Shown piece after piece: positions 23,609 through 32,518 of a stretch of DNA of 64,000 bases. The notes below the pieces were generated by a model that saw only the letters and a program-made list of their open reading frames with translations, did no database searches and was not told where the DNA came from. This stretch comes from Clostridia bacterium (GTDB lineage Bacteria > Bacillota > Clostridia > Oscillospirales > Acutalibacteraceae). Both the position numbers and the translations under genes were made by a program. The number at the start of each line of letters is the position of its first letter. The stretch's first letter is position 1. The stretch spans positions 1 to 64,000 of the forward strand of contig JAFVTQ010000001.1 of assembly GCA_017503135.1 (NCBI GenBank), given 5' to 3'.

Positions 23609-24955
23609 TTATCCCTTAATCAAAAGTGCGACTGACTCCGTATGACTGGTTCTTGGAAACATATCAACAGGTGTTACTTCTTTTGTTTCATAGCCTAATT
23701 CTTTAAGTATTGCACAATCTCTTGCCTGTGTTGAAACATCACAAGAAACATAGACAATTTTTTTAGGTTTCATTTCTGCGACATATTCGAGAACTTCTCT
23801 GTCGCAACCTTTTCGTGGTGGGTCAAGGATTACGGCATCAGGCTCGATATTCTTATCTTTAAGAATTTTTACTGCATCTTTTGCGTCGCCACAGTAAAAT
23901 TCACAATTTTCAATATTATTGTTTTTTGCGTTGACCTTGGCATCTTCAATAGCTTCGGGGATAATCTCAACACCGATTATCTTTTTCACTTTATTCGCCA
24001 TTGAAAGTCCGATTGTACCTGCTCCGCAATACAAATCAAGGACAGTTTCATCCCCTGTTGCACCTACATATTCACTTGCTTTATTATATAAAAGCTCCGC
24101 GCAATCGTGATTAACCTGATAGAATGAAAGTGGTGAAAGTCGGATTTTTACTCCACAAAGCACATCTTCAATATAATCTGCACCCCACAAAGTTTTACAT
24201 TCAAGACCTAAAATCACGTTGGTTTTTTCAGTGTTTTTGTTGATTGAAACGCTTGCAAGTCCCTTGATTTTAAGTAAATCGTCAACTAATTCTTTAGATT
24301 TTGGAATTTCGTCACCATTTATAACAAGGCACACCATAATCTGCCCTGTTACAAAGGCTTTTCTTATGTAGATATGACGGATAAGCCCTGTATGATTTAT
24401 TGAGTCATAAGCAGAGATGCCAAATTCCGTCATCCAATTTTTCACAATTTCGACTATATCTGCAAATTCTTCAGGTTGCAAAATACAGTCAGAAGAATTT
24501 ATTATTCTATGGCTTTTTTGAGCGTAAAAGCCCGCAACAACTTGCTTGTCAAAGCCCACGGGGTATTGCGCTTTGTTTCTGTATCTTTCAGTTTCACAAG
24601 TGATAATATCGTTAACGGGCACATCTAAATGAGCAAGGCGCTGAAATGCATCAATCACTTTTTGCTTTTTCAGTTGTTTCTCTGCTTCATAAGAGATATG
24701 ACGATAAGCACAACCACCACAAGAATGAAAATGCGCACAATCAACATCTATTCTATCTTCTGATTTCTTCAAAATCTGCTTGATAATGCTGATAGCATAG
24801 GTCTTTTTGGCTTTAATAATATGGGCAATAATTATGTCCCCTTTAGCAGCGCCCGAAACAAACACCGCTTGTCCATCATAATGCCCTACACCATTGCCCT
24901 CAGCAGTATAGCCTTCAATATTCAGTTGTATATCTTGATTTTTTTGAAGTGACAT
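23609..24955 (-). CDS. rlmD: RlmD/RumA-type 23S rRNA (uracil-5)-methyltransferase with TRAM domain
   Basis: The 448-residue protein has an N-terminal TRAM RNA-binding domain (residues 1-60, IEGYTAEGNGVGHYDG), an Fe-S cysteine cluster (CAHFHSCGGC near 75-84), the SAM motif LDLYCGAGTIGLS, DPPRKGCD and the catalytic VSCDVSTQARD. It is the full-length form; the paralogue at 10343 lacks TRAM. It should methylate a conserved uridine in 23S rRNA. Start ATG 24955 follows TAAGGATT. Confidence 0.93.
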   Translation of the reverse strand: MSLQKNQDIQLNIEGYTAEGNGVGHYDGQAVFVSGAAKGDIIIAHIIKAKKTYAISIIKQILKKSEDRIDVDCAHFHSCGGCAYRHISYEAEKQLKKQKVIDAFQRLAHLDVPVNDIITCETERYRNKAQYPVGFDKQVVAGFYAQKSHRIINSSDCILQPEEFADIVEIVKNWMTEFGISAYDSINHTGLIRHIYIRKAFVTGQIMVCLVINGDEIPKSKELVDDLLKIKGLASVSINKNTEKTNVILGLECKTLWGADYIEDVLCGVKIRLSPLSFYQVNHDCAELLYNKASEYVGATGDETVLDLYCGAGTIGLSMANKVKKIIGVEIIPEAIEDAKVNAKNNNIENCEFYCGDAKDAVKILKDKNIEPDAVILDPPRKGCDREVLEYVAEMKPKKIVYVSCDVSTQARDCAILKELGYETKEVTPVDMFPRTSHTESVALLIKG

Positions 24956-24967
24956 ACAAACAAATCC

Positions 24968-25537
24968 TTATAATTTTAATAAAATACCTGCAATAGCACC
25001 CAAAGCTAACCAGAATGCAGGGTGTAATTTTTTAAGTTTCTTAACAAACATAAGTGCAAAAACTACTACTGAAATTGCAATAACAGGCAATACGAATGCC
25101 CCGTCAACATAGAAAATCGGTTTGATAATGCCGAATACTGCAAACAAAACAAGTGCTGTAACAACGGGTCGAATTCCCCCAAAAGCACCTTTAACATAAT
25201 TGTTTTCTTTAAATGCTTTCAAGAAACCTGCAATAAGCACAATAACAATTACAGATGGTGTAATAAGACCTAATGTTGCCGTCATTCCACCTAAAATGCC
25301 ACCAAGCACTCCCAATTCACCAAAGCCTGCATTATAGCCTGCATAAGTTGCCATATTAACGCCAATTGGTCCCGGTGTGCTTTCTGCAATAGCAATCATA
25401 ACACCTAATTCTTCGGTGTTAAACCAACCATAATCACTTCTTGCCAAATCTTGCAGGAATGGAATTGTAGCAGGGCCACCACCGACCGCAAAAAGTCCTA
25501 TTTTGAAAAATTCAAAGAATAAATACAAGAAGGTCAT
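24968..25537 (-). CDS. Chromate transporter family protein, half-size (second of a pair)
   Basis: A 189-residue membrane protein of the short-chain CHR family with FAVGGGPATIPFLQD and ESTPGPIGVNMATYAGYN, the two conserved loops, and about six helices. Short CHR proteins work as heterodimers made from two adjacent genes; the partner overlaps it by 4 bp. Characterised members export chromate, but in anaerobic gut Firmicutes the real substrate is unknown. Confidence 0.9.
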   Translation of the reverse strand: MTFLYLFFEFFKIGLFAVGGGPATIPFLQDLARSDYGWFNTEELGVMIAIAESTPGPIGVNMATYAGYNAGFGELGVLGGILGGMTATLGLITPSVIVIVLIAGFLKAFKENNYVKGAFGGIRPVVTALVLFAVFGIIKPIFYVDGAFVLPVIAISVVVFALMFVKKLKKLHPAFWLALGAIAGILLKL

Positions 25538-26082
25538 TTGGTTTTGCCCTCCTTGATTTTTGTAGAAATAATACCAACAATTCCACCAAAAATTACAAGC
25601 AGAATTGGTGTTATATCAAACACAAAGCAAGCAACAAGTCCGATTATGAAAAGCACAACCGACACCAAATTCACAAGACTTTTCTTGCCAAGTGTAATCA
25701 CTGTGTGTGCAAGTAATGCACAGACAATAGCGTTTATACCTGTAAGCGCAGATGCAACTATTGGGTAATCCATAAAATTCTGCAAAATAGATGCCACAAC
25801 CGTAATGATTATGACTGATGGCGTTACCATTCCAAGTGTTGCAAAAATGCCACCTAATACACCTGCTTGATAACAACCTATAAAGGTTGCTGTGTTAACT
25901 GCAATAATTCCCGGGGTGCATTGCCCCACTGCATAATAATCTAAAAGTTCTTCTTCAGTTGCCCATTTTTTCTTTTGCACAATCTCTCTTGTAAGTAGCG
26001 GAAGCATTGTGAGTCCACCACCAAAGGTGATACTACCTATTTTTGCAAATGTCAAAAACAGGCTTAGTAGTTTTTTAACCAT
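25534..26082 (-). CDS. Chromate transporter family protein, half-size (first of a pair)
   Basis: A 182-residue CHR half with FGGGLTMLPLLTREIVQ and GQCTPGIIAVNTATFIGCYQ as the conserved loops. Together with the next gene it makes up one full-length CHR unit, with opposite membrane topology expected for the two halves. ATG 26082 follows GGAGAAAATAT. Confidence 0.9.
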   Translation of the reverse strand: MVKKLLSLFLTFAKIGSITFGGGLTMLPLLTREIVQKKKWATEEELLDYYAVGQCTPGIIAVNTATFIGCYQAGVLGGIFATLGMVTPSVIIITVVASILQNFMDYPIVASALTGINAIVCALLAHTVITLGKKSLVNLVSVVLFIIGLVACFVFDITPILLVIFGGIVGIISTKIKEGKTK

Positions 26083-26123
26083 TTCTATATTTTCTCCAAA
26101 AATTGTTTTAGATGTTTTTTAAC

Positions 26124-26732
26124 TTATTTCTGTTCTCCACTCCAGAAGATATAATCCGAAACGAGAAATGCTCTAACGGGAGCTGCTTCTGCACCACCGA
26201 TTTTCATTGGTGCTGCCATAAGAAAATAGTCACCTGACTGCACATTTTCCAAATCAAGATTTTCTAAAAGTGCAACATTGTCAACCATAAACATTCGGTG
26301 AGTTCTGCCGTCACTTTCTTCGGGTTCAACGGTCATAGAGTCTGTTCCTACAAGAATATAACCCATGTGAGAAAGCTCTGACGCTGCTGATTCGTGCAAG
26401 GTTGCTTTGCCGTGACTTTTTATTAATATTCTTTTTGCATTTCTTGGGAAATATTCTTCAACAAATGCACCTGTAATAATAATTTCAGGCACTTCGACAA
26501 CCACACAAGGTCCAATAAACACTTCGGGTGAATATTCTGTAATATCATTACCATTTGGTAAGAAATGCAACGGTGCATCCATATGTGTTCCATTATGAAG
26601 ACACATATTTATTGTGCTCAGATTATATTCATTTTCATAGCCGATTGTTTTAACCTGCTCTAACGATGGTGTTGGGTCACCCGGATAAACCTCGCAAGTC
26701 ATTACATCTTTTGAAATATCAATAAATTTCAT
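26124..26732 (-). CDS. Cyclase-family metal-dependent hydrolase
   Basis: The 202-residue protein has the cyclase/kynurenine-formamidase metal motif HNGTHMDAPLHF (residues about 46-57) and the YPGDPTPSLE N-terminal strand. Members hydrolyse formylkynurenine, isatin or similar amide and lactam rings. There is no tryptophan catabolism here, so the substrate is unknown. ATG follows GTGGGGTGAG. Gaps of 41 bp to the transporter pair and 39 bp to rlmA allow one transcript. Confidence 0.85.
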   Translation of the reverse strand: MKFIDISKDVMTCEVYPGDPTPSLEQVKTIGYENEYNLSTINMCLHNGTHMDAPLHFLPNGNDITEYSPEVFIGPCVVVEVPEIIITGAFVEEYFPRNAKRILIKSHGKATLHESAASELSHMGYILVGTDSMTVEPEESDGRTHRMFMVDNVALLENLDLENVQSGDYFLMAAPMKIGGAEAAPVRAFLVSDYIFWSGEQK

Positions 26733-26771
26733 AATCTCACCCCACGCTTTTATGAATTCATTTTATCATTC

Positions 26772-27578
26772 TTATATCTTTCTGTAAACAAGAAAATCAA
26801 AATGGATTTCTGTTGTAAATCCGTCACTTTTACGAATTTTTTCTTCTGCGCCTAACTCTGTTTTAAAATAATATGGTGTCATTTTAAAAAGATTTACACC
26901 CATTTCACCGTTCAATGTAATTTCATTCTTTATTGTGTATCTTTCAACAAACTCGAAACCATCATATTCGGTGTGTTTTTCTTCATTTTCATAAACATTT
27001 TCATAGAGAAGTTTTTTGAGTCCCATCAAATGATTTCTGCCCGGCACGGCATAAATCATTATTCCATTTGTTTTAAGAATTCTCGCCATTTCACTTTCTA
27101 CCATAGGCGCAAAAATGTTGAGTGCAATATCAAAAGAGTTGCTCTCTAATGGCATATCAAAACAACTACCCACAGCATAGTGAAAGTCTTTATATTTTGC
27201 CGACGCATATCTGACTGCTTCTTTTGAAATGTCAAAGCCAAACAAATCAAAGTCTTTTTTTATACCTTTTAACTTGCCATCATAATAACCTTCACCACAT
27301 CCGCAATCTGCAATAGATAGTTTTTGACTATTTGTAAACCAATAGTTAATTATGTCGCAAATTTTCTCTGCAAAGCAGTCATAATTACCACTTTCAAGAA
27401 ATGCCCGACGAGATAAAACCATATCTTTTGAGTCGCCTGGATTATCAGAATGTTTTTTATTGACGGGTAACAAGTTCACATATCCCTGCTTTGCAACATC
27501 AAAAGAATGATTGTTTTCACAATAATATGTTTTGTTTTGAATATTCAATTTTGATTTGCAAATGGGACAAATAAACAT
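26772..27578 (-). CDS. RlmA-type 23S rRNA (guanine-N1)-methyltransferase
   Basis: The 268-residue protein opens with a zinc finger (CPICKSKLNIQNKTYYCENN) and the family pattern HSFDVAKQGYVNLLPV, then a SAM-dependent methyltransferase domain (ADCGCGEGYY motif I near 95). RlmA(I)/(II) methylate G745 or G748 of 23S rRNA; the latter affects tylosin and telithromycin susceptibility. Which base is modified here cannot be told. ATG follows TTAGGTGAAA. Confidence 0.88.
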   Translation of the reverse strand: MFICPICKSKLNIQNKTYYCENNHSFDVAKQGYVNLLPVNKKHSDNPGDSKDMVLSRRAFLESGNYDCFAEKICDIINYWFTNSQKLSIADCGCGEGYYDGKLKGIKKDFDLFGFDISKEAVRYASAKYKDFHYAVGSCFDMPLESNSFDIALNIFAPMVESEMARILKTNGIMIYAVPGRNHLMGLKKLLYENVYENEEKHTEYDGFEFVERYTIKNEITLNGEMGVNLFKMTPYYFKTELGAEEKIRKSDGFTTEIHFDFLVYRKI

Positions 27579-27591
27579 AGTTTTTCACCTA

Positions 27592-27624
27592 AAAAAACAG
27601 TGGTAGAGATAGTCCCTCCACCAC
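27592..27624 (-). terminator. Terminator of the leuS operon
   Basis: On the minus strand, CGGTGGTGGAG pairs with CTCTACCACTG (two G-U pairs) and is followed by TTTTTTT, eleven bases after the leuS stop. Confidence 0.8.
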
Positions 27625-27634
27625 CGTTAATGTT

Positions 27635-30043
27635 TTATTTTGCAACGATATTTACAAGTTTGCCCTTAACATAGATTTCTTTAATGATATTTTTACCATT
27701 AAGTTCTGCTTGGACTTTTTCATCTGCTTTAGCTGCTGCAATAGCGTCTGCTTGTTCGATATCTGCTGCTACATTGAGTTTTGCACGGATTTTGCCGTTA
27801 ATCTGAACAACGATTTCGATTGTTTCATCAATGCACTTTGCTTCATCGTATGTTGGCCATTCGCCGTCAGCAGCCATCATCTTGCCGAATCCACAAACTT
27901 CCCACATTTCTTCTGTAACGTGAGGAGCAAATGGGTTAACAAGAAGCAAGAGAACTTTAAGTTCAGCTTTATTGATTGAGCCCTTTGTATAAATTGCGTT
28001 GAGCAATGTCATAAGAGCTGCAATAGCAGTGTTATATTTAAGAGTTTCAATATCTTCTGTAACTTTCTTGATTGTCTTATGGAAAGATGAAGAAAGTTCC
28101 TTTGAGAATTCGTCGCCATCAACGAGAATTTCTTGAAGATTCCAGATTCTGTCAACAAATCTCTTACAACCCTTAACTGAGCTTTCTGACCAAGGAGCAG
28201 CCTGCTCATAGTCACCCATAAAGAGTACATAAGTACGAAGAACGTCAGCGCCGAATACGTCAACAACTTCGTTAGGGTCAATAACATTACCACGAGATTT
28301 ACTCATCTTAACGCCGTCAGGTCCAAGAATAAGACCTTGAGCAGTTCTCTTTGCATAAGGCTCTTTGCATGGAACTGCACCGATGTCATAAAGGAACTTG
28401 TGCCAGAAACGAGAATAGATAAGGTGACGTGTAACGTGTTCCATACCACCATTGTACCAGTCAACTGGCATCCAATAGTTGAGTTTATCCATATCAGCAA
28501 GTGCTTCATCATTATGTGGGTCAATATATCTTAAGAAATACCATGATGAACCTGCCCATTGTGGCATTGTGTCAGTTTCTCTCTTTGCATCGCCACCACA
28601 TTTTGGACACTTACAGTTAACATATGACTCAATCTTTGCAAGTGGGCTTTCACCATCTGTACCTGGTGCAAAGTTTTCAACATCAGGAAGTCTTAATGGA
28701 AGCTCTTCATAAGGAACAGCAACCATACCACACTTATCACAATGAACGATTGGAATTGGCTCACCCCAATAACGCTGACGGTTGAACGCCCAGTCTTTCA
28801 TCTTATACTGAACGCCACCTTCACCGATGCCTTTATCCTGTAAGAAATCAATCATTTTTGCAATTGAATCTTTCTTGTTATCCATTCCGTTAAGGAATTC
28901 AGAGTTAACCATTTCGCCGTCGCCTGTATATGCAGCTTCGTCAATATTGCCACCCTTGATAACTTCGATAATATCAATGCCGAAATTCTTTGCGAAATCA
29001 TAGTCACGGTCATCATGTGCAGGCACAGCCATAATAGCACCAGTTCCGTAGCCCATCATAACATAGTCTGATATGTAAATTGGAATATCTTTGCCGTTAA
29101 CTGGGTTTTTAGCAGTAATACCTGCAATTTTAACACCTGTCTTGTCTTTTACAAGCTGTGTACGTTCAAATTCTGTTTTCTTTGCACATTCTGAACGATA
29201 GTTTGCAATTTCATCCATATTAGAAATCTTGTCAGCATACTTGTCAATGATTGGGTGCTCAGGAGCCATAACCATAAATGTTACGCCGAAAAGAGTATCA
29301 GGACGAGTTGTATAAATCTTCAATTCTTCAGGGATTTCGTTAAGATTGAAGTTAACGAATGCACCACGCGATTTACCAATCCAGTTAACCTGCTGAAGTT
29401 TGATATTTGGAAGATAATCAACTTCGTTAAGTCCCTCAAGAAGTTTGTCAGCATATTCTGTAATTCTCAAATACCAAACGTCTTTTGACTTCTGAACAAC
29501 ATCGCTGTGACAGATGTCGCACTTGCCACCCTGTGAGTCCTCGTTTGAAAGAACAACCTTACAAGATGGGCAATAGTTAACGAGAGTCTTGTCACGGAAA
29601 GCAAGTCCGTTTTCAAACATTTTAAGGAAAATCCATTGAGTCCATTTATAATAGTTTTCTTCTGTTGTATCAACTACTCTTGAATAGTCGAATGAGAAAC
29701 CAACTCTCTTTAACTGACTTGTGAACTTTTCAATGTTCATATCAGTAACTTTTCTTGGGTGGATACCTGTTTTGATTGCATAGTTTTCTGTTGGAAGACC
29801 ATAAGCATCAAAGCCGATTGGGAAAAGCACATTGTAGCCCTCAAGTCTTCTTTTTCTTGATACTACTTCAAGACCTGAATATGCCTTGATGTGACCAACG
29901 TGCATACCTGCACCTGATGGATAAGGGAATTCAACAAGGCCATAGAATTTTGGCTTTTCAGAATTGTCTTGTGCTTCAAAAACCTTTGCTTCGTCCCATT
30001 TCTGTTGCCACTTTTGTTCGGTAGCTTTAAAATCGTAATTCAT
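27635..30043 (-). CDS. leuS: Leucyl-tRNA synthetase
   Basis: This class I synthetase charges tRNA-Leu in the cytoplasm. The 802-residue length is normal. Visible are the HIGH-type motif GMHVGHIKAYS (near residue 47), the editing (CP1) insertion with TTRPDTLFG around 240, a zinc-ribbon CDKCGMVAVPYEELP, and KMSKSRGN around 580. No T-box leader is visible in the 34-bp gap to rsfS, so it is probably read through from the nadD-yqeK-rsfS genes. ATG follows AAGAAGG. Confidence 0.97.
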   Translation of the reverse strand: MNYDFKATEQKWQQKWDEAKVFEAQDNSEKPKFYGLVEFPYPSGAGMHVGHIKAYSGLEVVSRKRRLEGYNVLFPIGFDAYGLPTENYAIKTGIHPRKVTDMNIEKFTSQLKRVGFSFDYSRVVDTTEENYYKWTQWIFLKMFENGLAFRDKTLVNYCPSCKVVLSNEDSQGGKCDICHSDVVQKSKDVWYLRITEYADKLLEGLNEVDYLPNIKLQQVNWIGKSRGAFVNFNLNEIPEELKIYTTRPDTLFGVTFMVMAPEHPIIDKYADKISNMDEIANYRSECAKKTEFERTQLVKDKTGVKIAGITAKNPVNGKDIPIYISDYVMMGYGTGAIMAVPAHDDRDYDFAKNFGIDIIEVIKGGNIDEAAYTGDGEMVNSEFLNGMDNKKDSIAKMIDFLQDKGIGEGGVQYKMKDWAFNRQRYWGEPIPIVHCDKCGMVAVPYEELPLRLPDVENFAPGTDGESPLAKIESYVNCKCPKCGGDAKRETDTMPQWAGSSWYFLRYIDPHNDEALADMDKLNYWMPVDWYNGGMEHVTRHLIYSRFWHKFLYDIGAVPCKEPYAKRTAQGLILGPDGVKMSKSRGNVIDPNEVVDVFGADVLRTYVLFMGDYEQAAPWSESSVKGCKRFVDRIWNLQEILVDGDEFSKELSSSFHKTIKKVTEDIETLKYNTAIAALMTLLNAIYTKGSINKAELKVLLLLVNPFAPHVTEEMWEVCGFGKMMAADGEWPTYDEAKCIDETIEIVVQINGKIRAKLNVAADIEQADAIAAAKADEKVQAELNGKNIIKEIYVKGKLVNIVAK

Positions 30044-30077
30044 ATATATAACCTTCTTTAAAGAGATTTTTTACTGT

Positions 30078-30434
30078 TTAATCTTCTGTTACTATTTTGC
30101 TGATGTCGTATTCCTTTGCATCGCCCCAGAGATGCTCTAAACTGTAGAGTTCTCTTTGGTCAGGGGTGAAAACATGAACAACAACTGTGCCATAGTCCAA
30201 AAGAATCCAACCTGTTGATTTGCCTTCAACGCTTTTTGGCTCAACGCCCTGTTTTGTGAGTGAATCCTGAACTTCATCAGCAAGTGCACGGATATGAGTG
30301 CCTGATGTACCAGTTGCAATTACGAAATAATCCGCAACAGATGTGAGTTCTGTGATTTCAAGTGATTTTATATCAGTTGCTTTCTTGTTGTCAAGAGTAG
30401 CAACAATATTTTTCATAAGTTCTGTTCTATCCAT
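30078..30434 (-). CDS. rsfS: Ribosomal silencing factor RsfS
   Basis: The 118-residue protein binds L14 and blocks joining of the ribosomal subunits under starvation. The family marks LTSVADYFVIATGTSGTHIRALADEV and STGWILLDYGTVVVHVF are intact. It overlaps the upstream yqeK gene by 8 bp, consistent with the usual nadD-yqeK-rsfS order. Confidence 0.95.
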   Translation of the reverse strand: MDRTELMKNIVATLDNKKATDIKSLEITELTSVADYFVIATGTSGTHIRALADEVQDSLTKQGVEPKSVEGKSTGWILLDYGTVVVHVFTPDQRELYSLEHLWGDAKEYDISKIVTED

Positions 30435-31011
30435 TTATCTTTATCCTTTCTGCAAGATAATTATAAGCCTTAACTGTGTCAATATGGATTGGTCTGCATT
30501 TTTTTGCATTGTCTTCAATAGTGAATGAAAGTCCACGAAGGCAAGTTTTATCAAGACTTTTTTCTGCCATTGCTCTAACTTCAAGAATATCGGGATATTC
30601 TCTGTCTTCTGATGTCAAATCAGCAACATAGATAATCTTTTCTAAAAGGGACATATCTTCTTTGCCCGTTGTGTGCCATCTTACCGCTGAAAGTATTTCT
30701 TCGTCAGTAACATTTAAGTTTTTGCGAAGAAAAACTTCACCTGCTATTGCGTGCAAAGTAACTGTGATATTCTTTTCACTATCGGTAAGGATTTGACCGT
30801 CATTTTCAATCATTTCGAGCATTTTATCAACTGGTTCATATCTCATAATATCGTGGATAAGCCCTGCTGTGTATGATTTTTCAACATCCCCACCGAAAAT
30901 CTCGGCTAAATGCTTTGCCTGTTCAGCAACACAGATTGAGTGATATAACCTTTCAGGTTTTAAACGAGTTTTAAGAATTTCTAAAAATTCTTTATTTCTT
31001 GCCGTATCCAT
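30427..31011 (-). CDS. yqeK: YqeK-type HD-domain hydrolase (diadenosine tetraphosphatase)
   Basis: The 194-residue HD protein has HSICVAEQAKHLAEIF, the metal-binding HD pair in AGLIHDIMRYEP, and KIIYVADLTSEDREYP. YqeK enzymes split Ap4A symmetrically into two ADP. The chosen ATG at 31011 gives the family's normal length; it lies inside the end of nadD (20-bp overlap). A longer in-frame start at 31101 falls deep within nadD and is unlikely. Confidence 0.92.
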   Translation of the reverse strand: MDTARNKEFLEILKTRLKPERLYHSICVAEQAKHLAEIFGGDVEKSYTAGLIHDIMRYEPVDKMLEMIENDGQILTDSEKNITVTLHAIAGEVFLRKNLNVTDEEILSAVRWHTTGKEDMSLLEKIIYVADLTSEDREYPDILEVRAMAEKSLDKTCLRGLSFTIEDNAKKCRPIHIDTVKAYNYLAERIKING

Positions 31012-31618
31012 AGAGTTTGTTTTTCTCCATATATTCAATGATTTCAGGCTCAACAATTCCGTAAAGGCTCTTGCCTTCGTCAATTCTTTCACGGATTTCA
31101 CCCGAACTTACAATATAAGCATCAAGTGGTGAGATATGTATATTCTTCCCGTCAAGACCGTCAATATAAACACCTAATTTTTCAAATGCATATTGACGAA
31201 GACTTTGAATATTGTCGTCAGTATTGCGAGATGCAACACAAACTGTGCATTCTTCTAAAAGTTCTTTGTGCTTATACCACTTATGGAAGATATAGAACAT
31301 ATCTGAACCGATAATCAGATATAAATCGTCATTTGGATATTTTTTTCTTAAATCTTTAACAGTATAAATTGTGTAACTGTCTGATTCTCTATCCATCTCC
31401 ATTGTGCTGATTTCAAATTTAGGCTTAGTAAATGCCATTTTGCACATTGCGATTCTGTCTTTGTTGTCAGCAAGGTCGTCACAGCGCTTATGAGTTGGAA
31501 TTTTGTTTGGAATAATTAAAACCTTATCAAGCCCTAACTCTTCTGTCATTTTCTCAACCATTCTTGCGTGACCTTTGTGGGGTGGATTGAATGTTCCGCC
31601 GAAAATACCAATTTTCAT
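30992..31618 (-). CDS. nadD: Nicotinate-nucleotide adenylyltransferase
   Basis: The 208-residue enzyme makes nicotinate adenine dinucleotide from NaMN and ATP in NAD synthesis. The nucleotidyl-transfer signature GGTFNPPHKGHA is at residue 7 and the ISTMEMDRESDSYT and SGEIRERI motifs are present. The ATG starts right after the yhbY stop. Confidence 0.95.
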   Translation of the reverse strand: MKIGIFGGTFNPPHKGHARMVEKMTEELGLDKVLIIPNKIPTHKRCDDLADNKDRIAMCKMAFTKPKFEISTMEMDRESDSYTIYTVKDLRKKYPNDDLYLIIGSDMFYIFHKWYKHKELLEECTVCVASRNTDDNIQSLRQYAFEKLGVYIDGLDGKNIHISPLDAYIVSSGEIRERIDEGKSLYGIVEPEIIEYMEKNKLYGYGKK

Positions 31619-31620
31619 TA

Positions 31621-31923
31621 TTATTTTCTTCCTTTTTTCTTTTCGTCTTTGTGTAATTCTGGGTTGTAGCGATAAAAAATCATGCTACCACCGATTACAC
31701 CAACACACTCGCTGTTAGTTGCTTCAGCAAGCTTCTGTGCGATAACTTTTGGCTTTTCTGGGCTTGTTTCTAAAAGCACTTTAAGTTTAATAAGTTCGCG
31801 TGCTTTGAGTGCGTCATCAGTCTGCTTGATTAAAGCATCTGAAATTCCACCTTTGCCAACCTGAAATAAAGCCTGAAGTCCGTTTGCCTGACTTCTCCAA
31901 TATGCTCTTTCTTTACTTGTCAT
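31621..31923 (-). CDS. yhbY: YhbY-type CRM-domain RNA-binding protein
   Basis: A 100-residue CRM-domain protein (GLQALFQVGKGGISDALIKQ; the GxxG loop is in QVGKGG). Such proteins associate with pre-50S ribosomal particles. ATG follows AGGAGAAT. It sits between rdgB and nadD. Confidence 0.92.
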   Translation of the reverse strand: MTSKERAYWRSQANGLQALFQVGKGGISDALIKQTDDALKARELIKLKVLLETSPEKPKVIAQKLAEATNSECVGVIGGSMIFYRYNPELHKDEKKKGRK

Positions 31924-31924
31924 A

Positions 31925-32518
31925 TTATTCTCCTAAATACTTTGGTAATTCTTCTACAAATTTGCGGAGTGCATTTCCACGGTGACTAACTTTATCTTTT
32001 TCTTCTGCTGAAAGTTCGCCGAATGTTTTGTCGCCTACAAGGAATACTGGGTCGTAACCAAATCCACCGTTACCTTGTACTTCGTGTGCGATTACACCCT
32101 CGCAAGTGCCACGAACGGTGAAACTTCTTCCGTCAGGGAAACAACAGCATACACAGCTTACAAATCGTGCCGTTCTTTCACTATCTGGAACATCTTTCAT
32201 AAGTCCTAAAAGTTTTTCGTTATTCTTTGCATCATTTCCGTGTTCACCACCGAAACGAGCTGAATAAACACCGGGTGCACCGTCAAGAAAGTCAACCATA
32301 AGTCCTGAATCATCTGCCACACAGACCATTCCACTTTCTTTGCAACCGCTGTCTGCTTTTAAAAAAGCGTTTTCTTCAAATGTAGTTCCTGTTTCGTCAA
32401 CATCTGAAAGTTCAATACCTGCCATATCAGCAGTTAAAACATTTATGCCAAGAGGTGCGAGAATTCTCTGCAACTCTGCTTGTTTTTTCATATTATGAGT
32501 GGCGATTAAAAAGTCCAA
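31925..32518 (-). CDS. rdgB: Non-canonical purine NTP pyrophosphatase (RdgB/HAM1)
   Basis: The 197-residue enzyme removes dITP, ITP and XTP from the nucleotide pool. The N-terminal [12 protein letters not shown] and the SGLMVDFLDGAPGVYSARFG core are intact. The start is TTG at 32518 preceded by GAGGGG; the next ATG would remove the substrate-binding THNxxK. The gene begins 26 bp inside the end of ftsY, so its ribosome binding site is part of the ftsY C-terminal coding sequence. Confidence 0.93.
   Translation of the reverse strand: MDFLIATHNMKKQAELQRILAPLGINVLTADMAGIELSDVDETGTTFEENAFLKADSGCKESGMVCVADDSGLMVDFLDGAPGVYSARFGGEHGNDAKNNEKLLGLMKDVPDSERTARFVSCVCCCFPDGRSFTVRGTCEGVIAHEVQGNGGFGYDPVFLVGDKTFGELSAEEKDKVSHRGNALRKFVEELPKYLGE

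Noticed and set aside
30044-30077. T-box leader before leuS
   Set aside because: The gap to rsfS is only 34 bp and shows no specifier or T-box sequence. None is seen before ilvE either.
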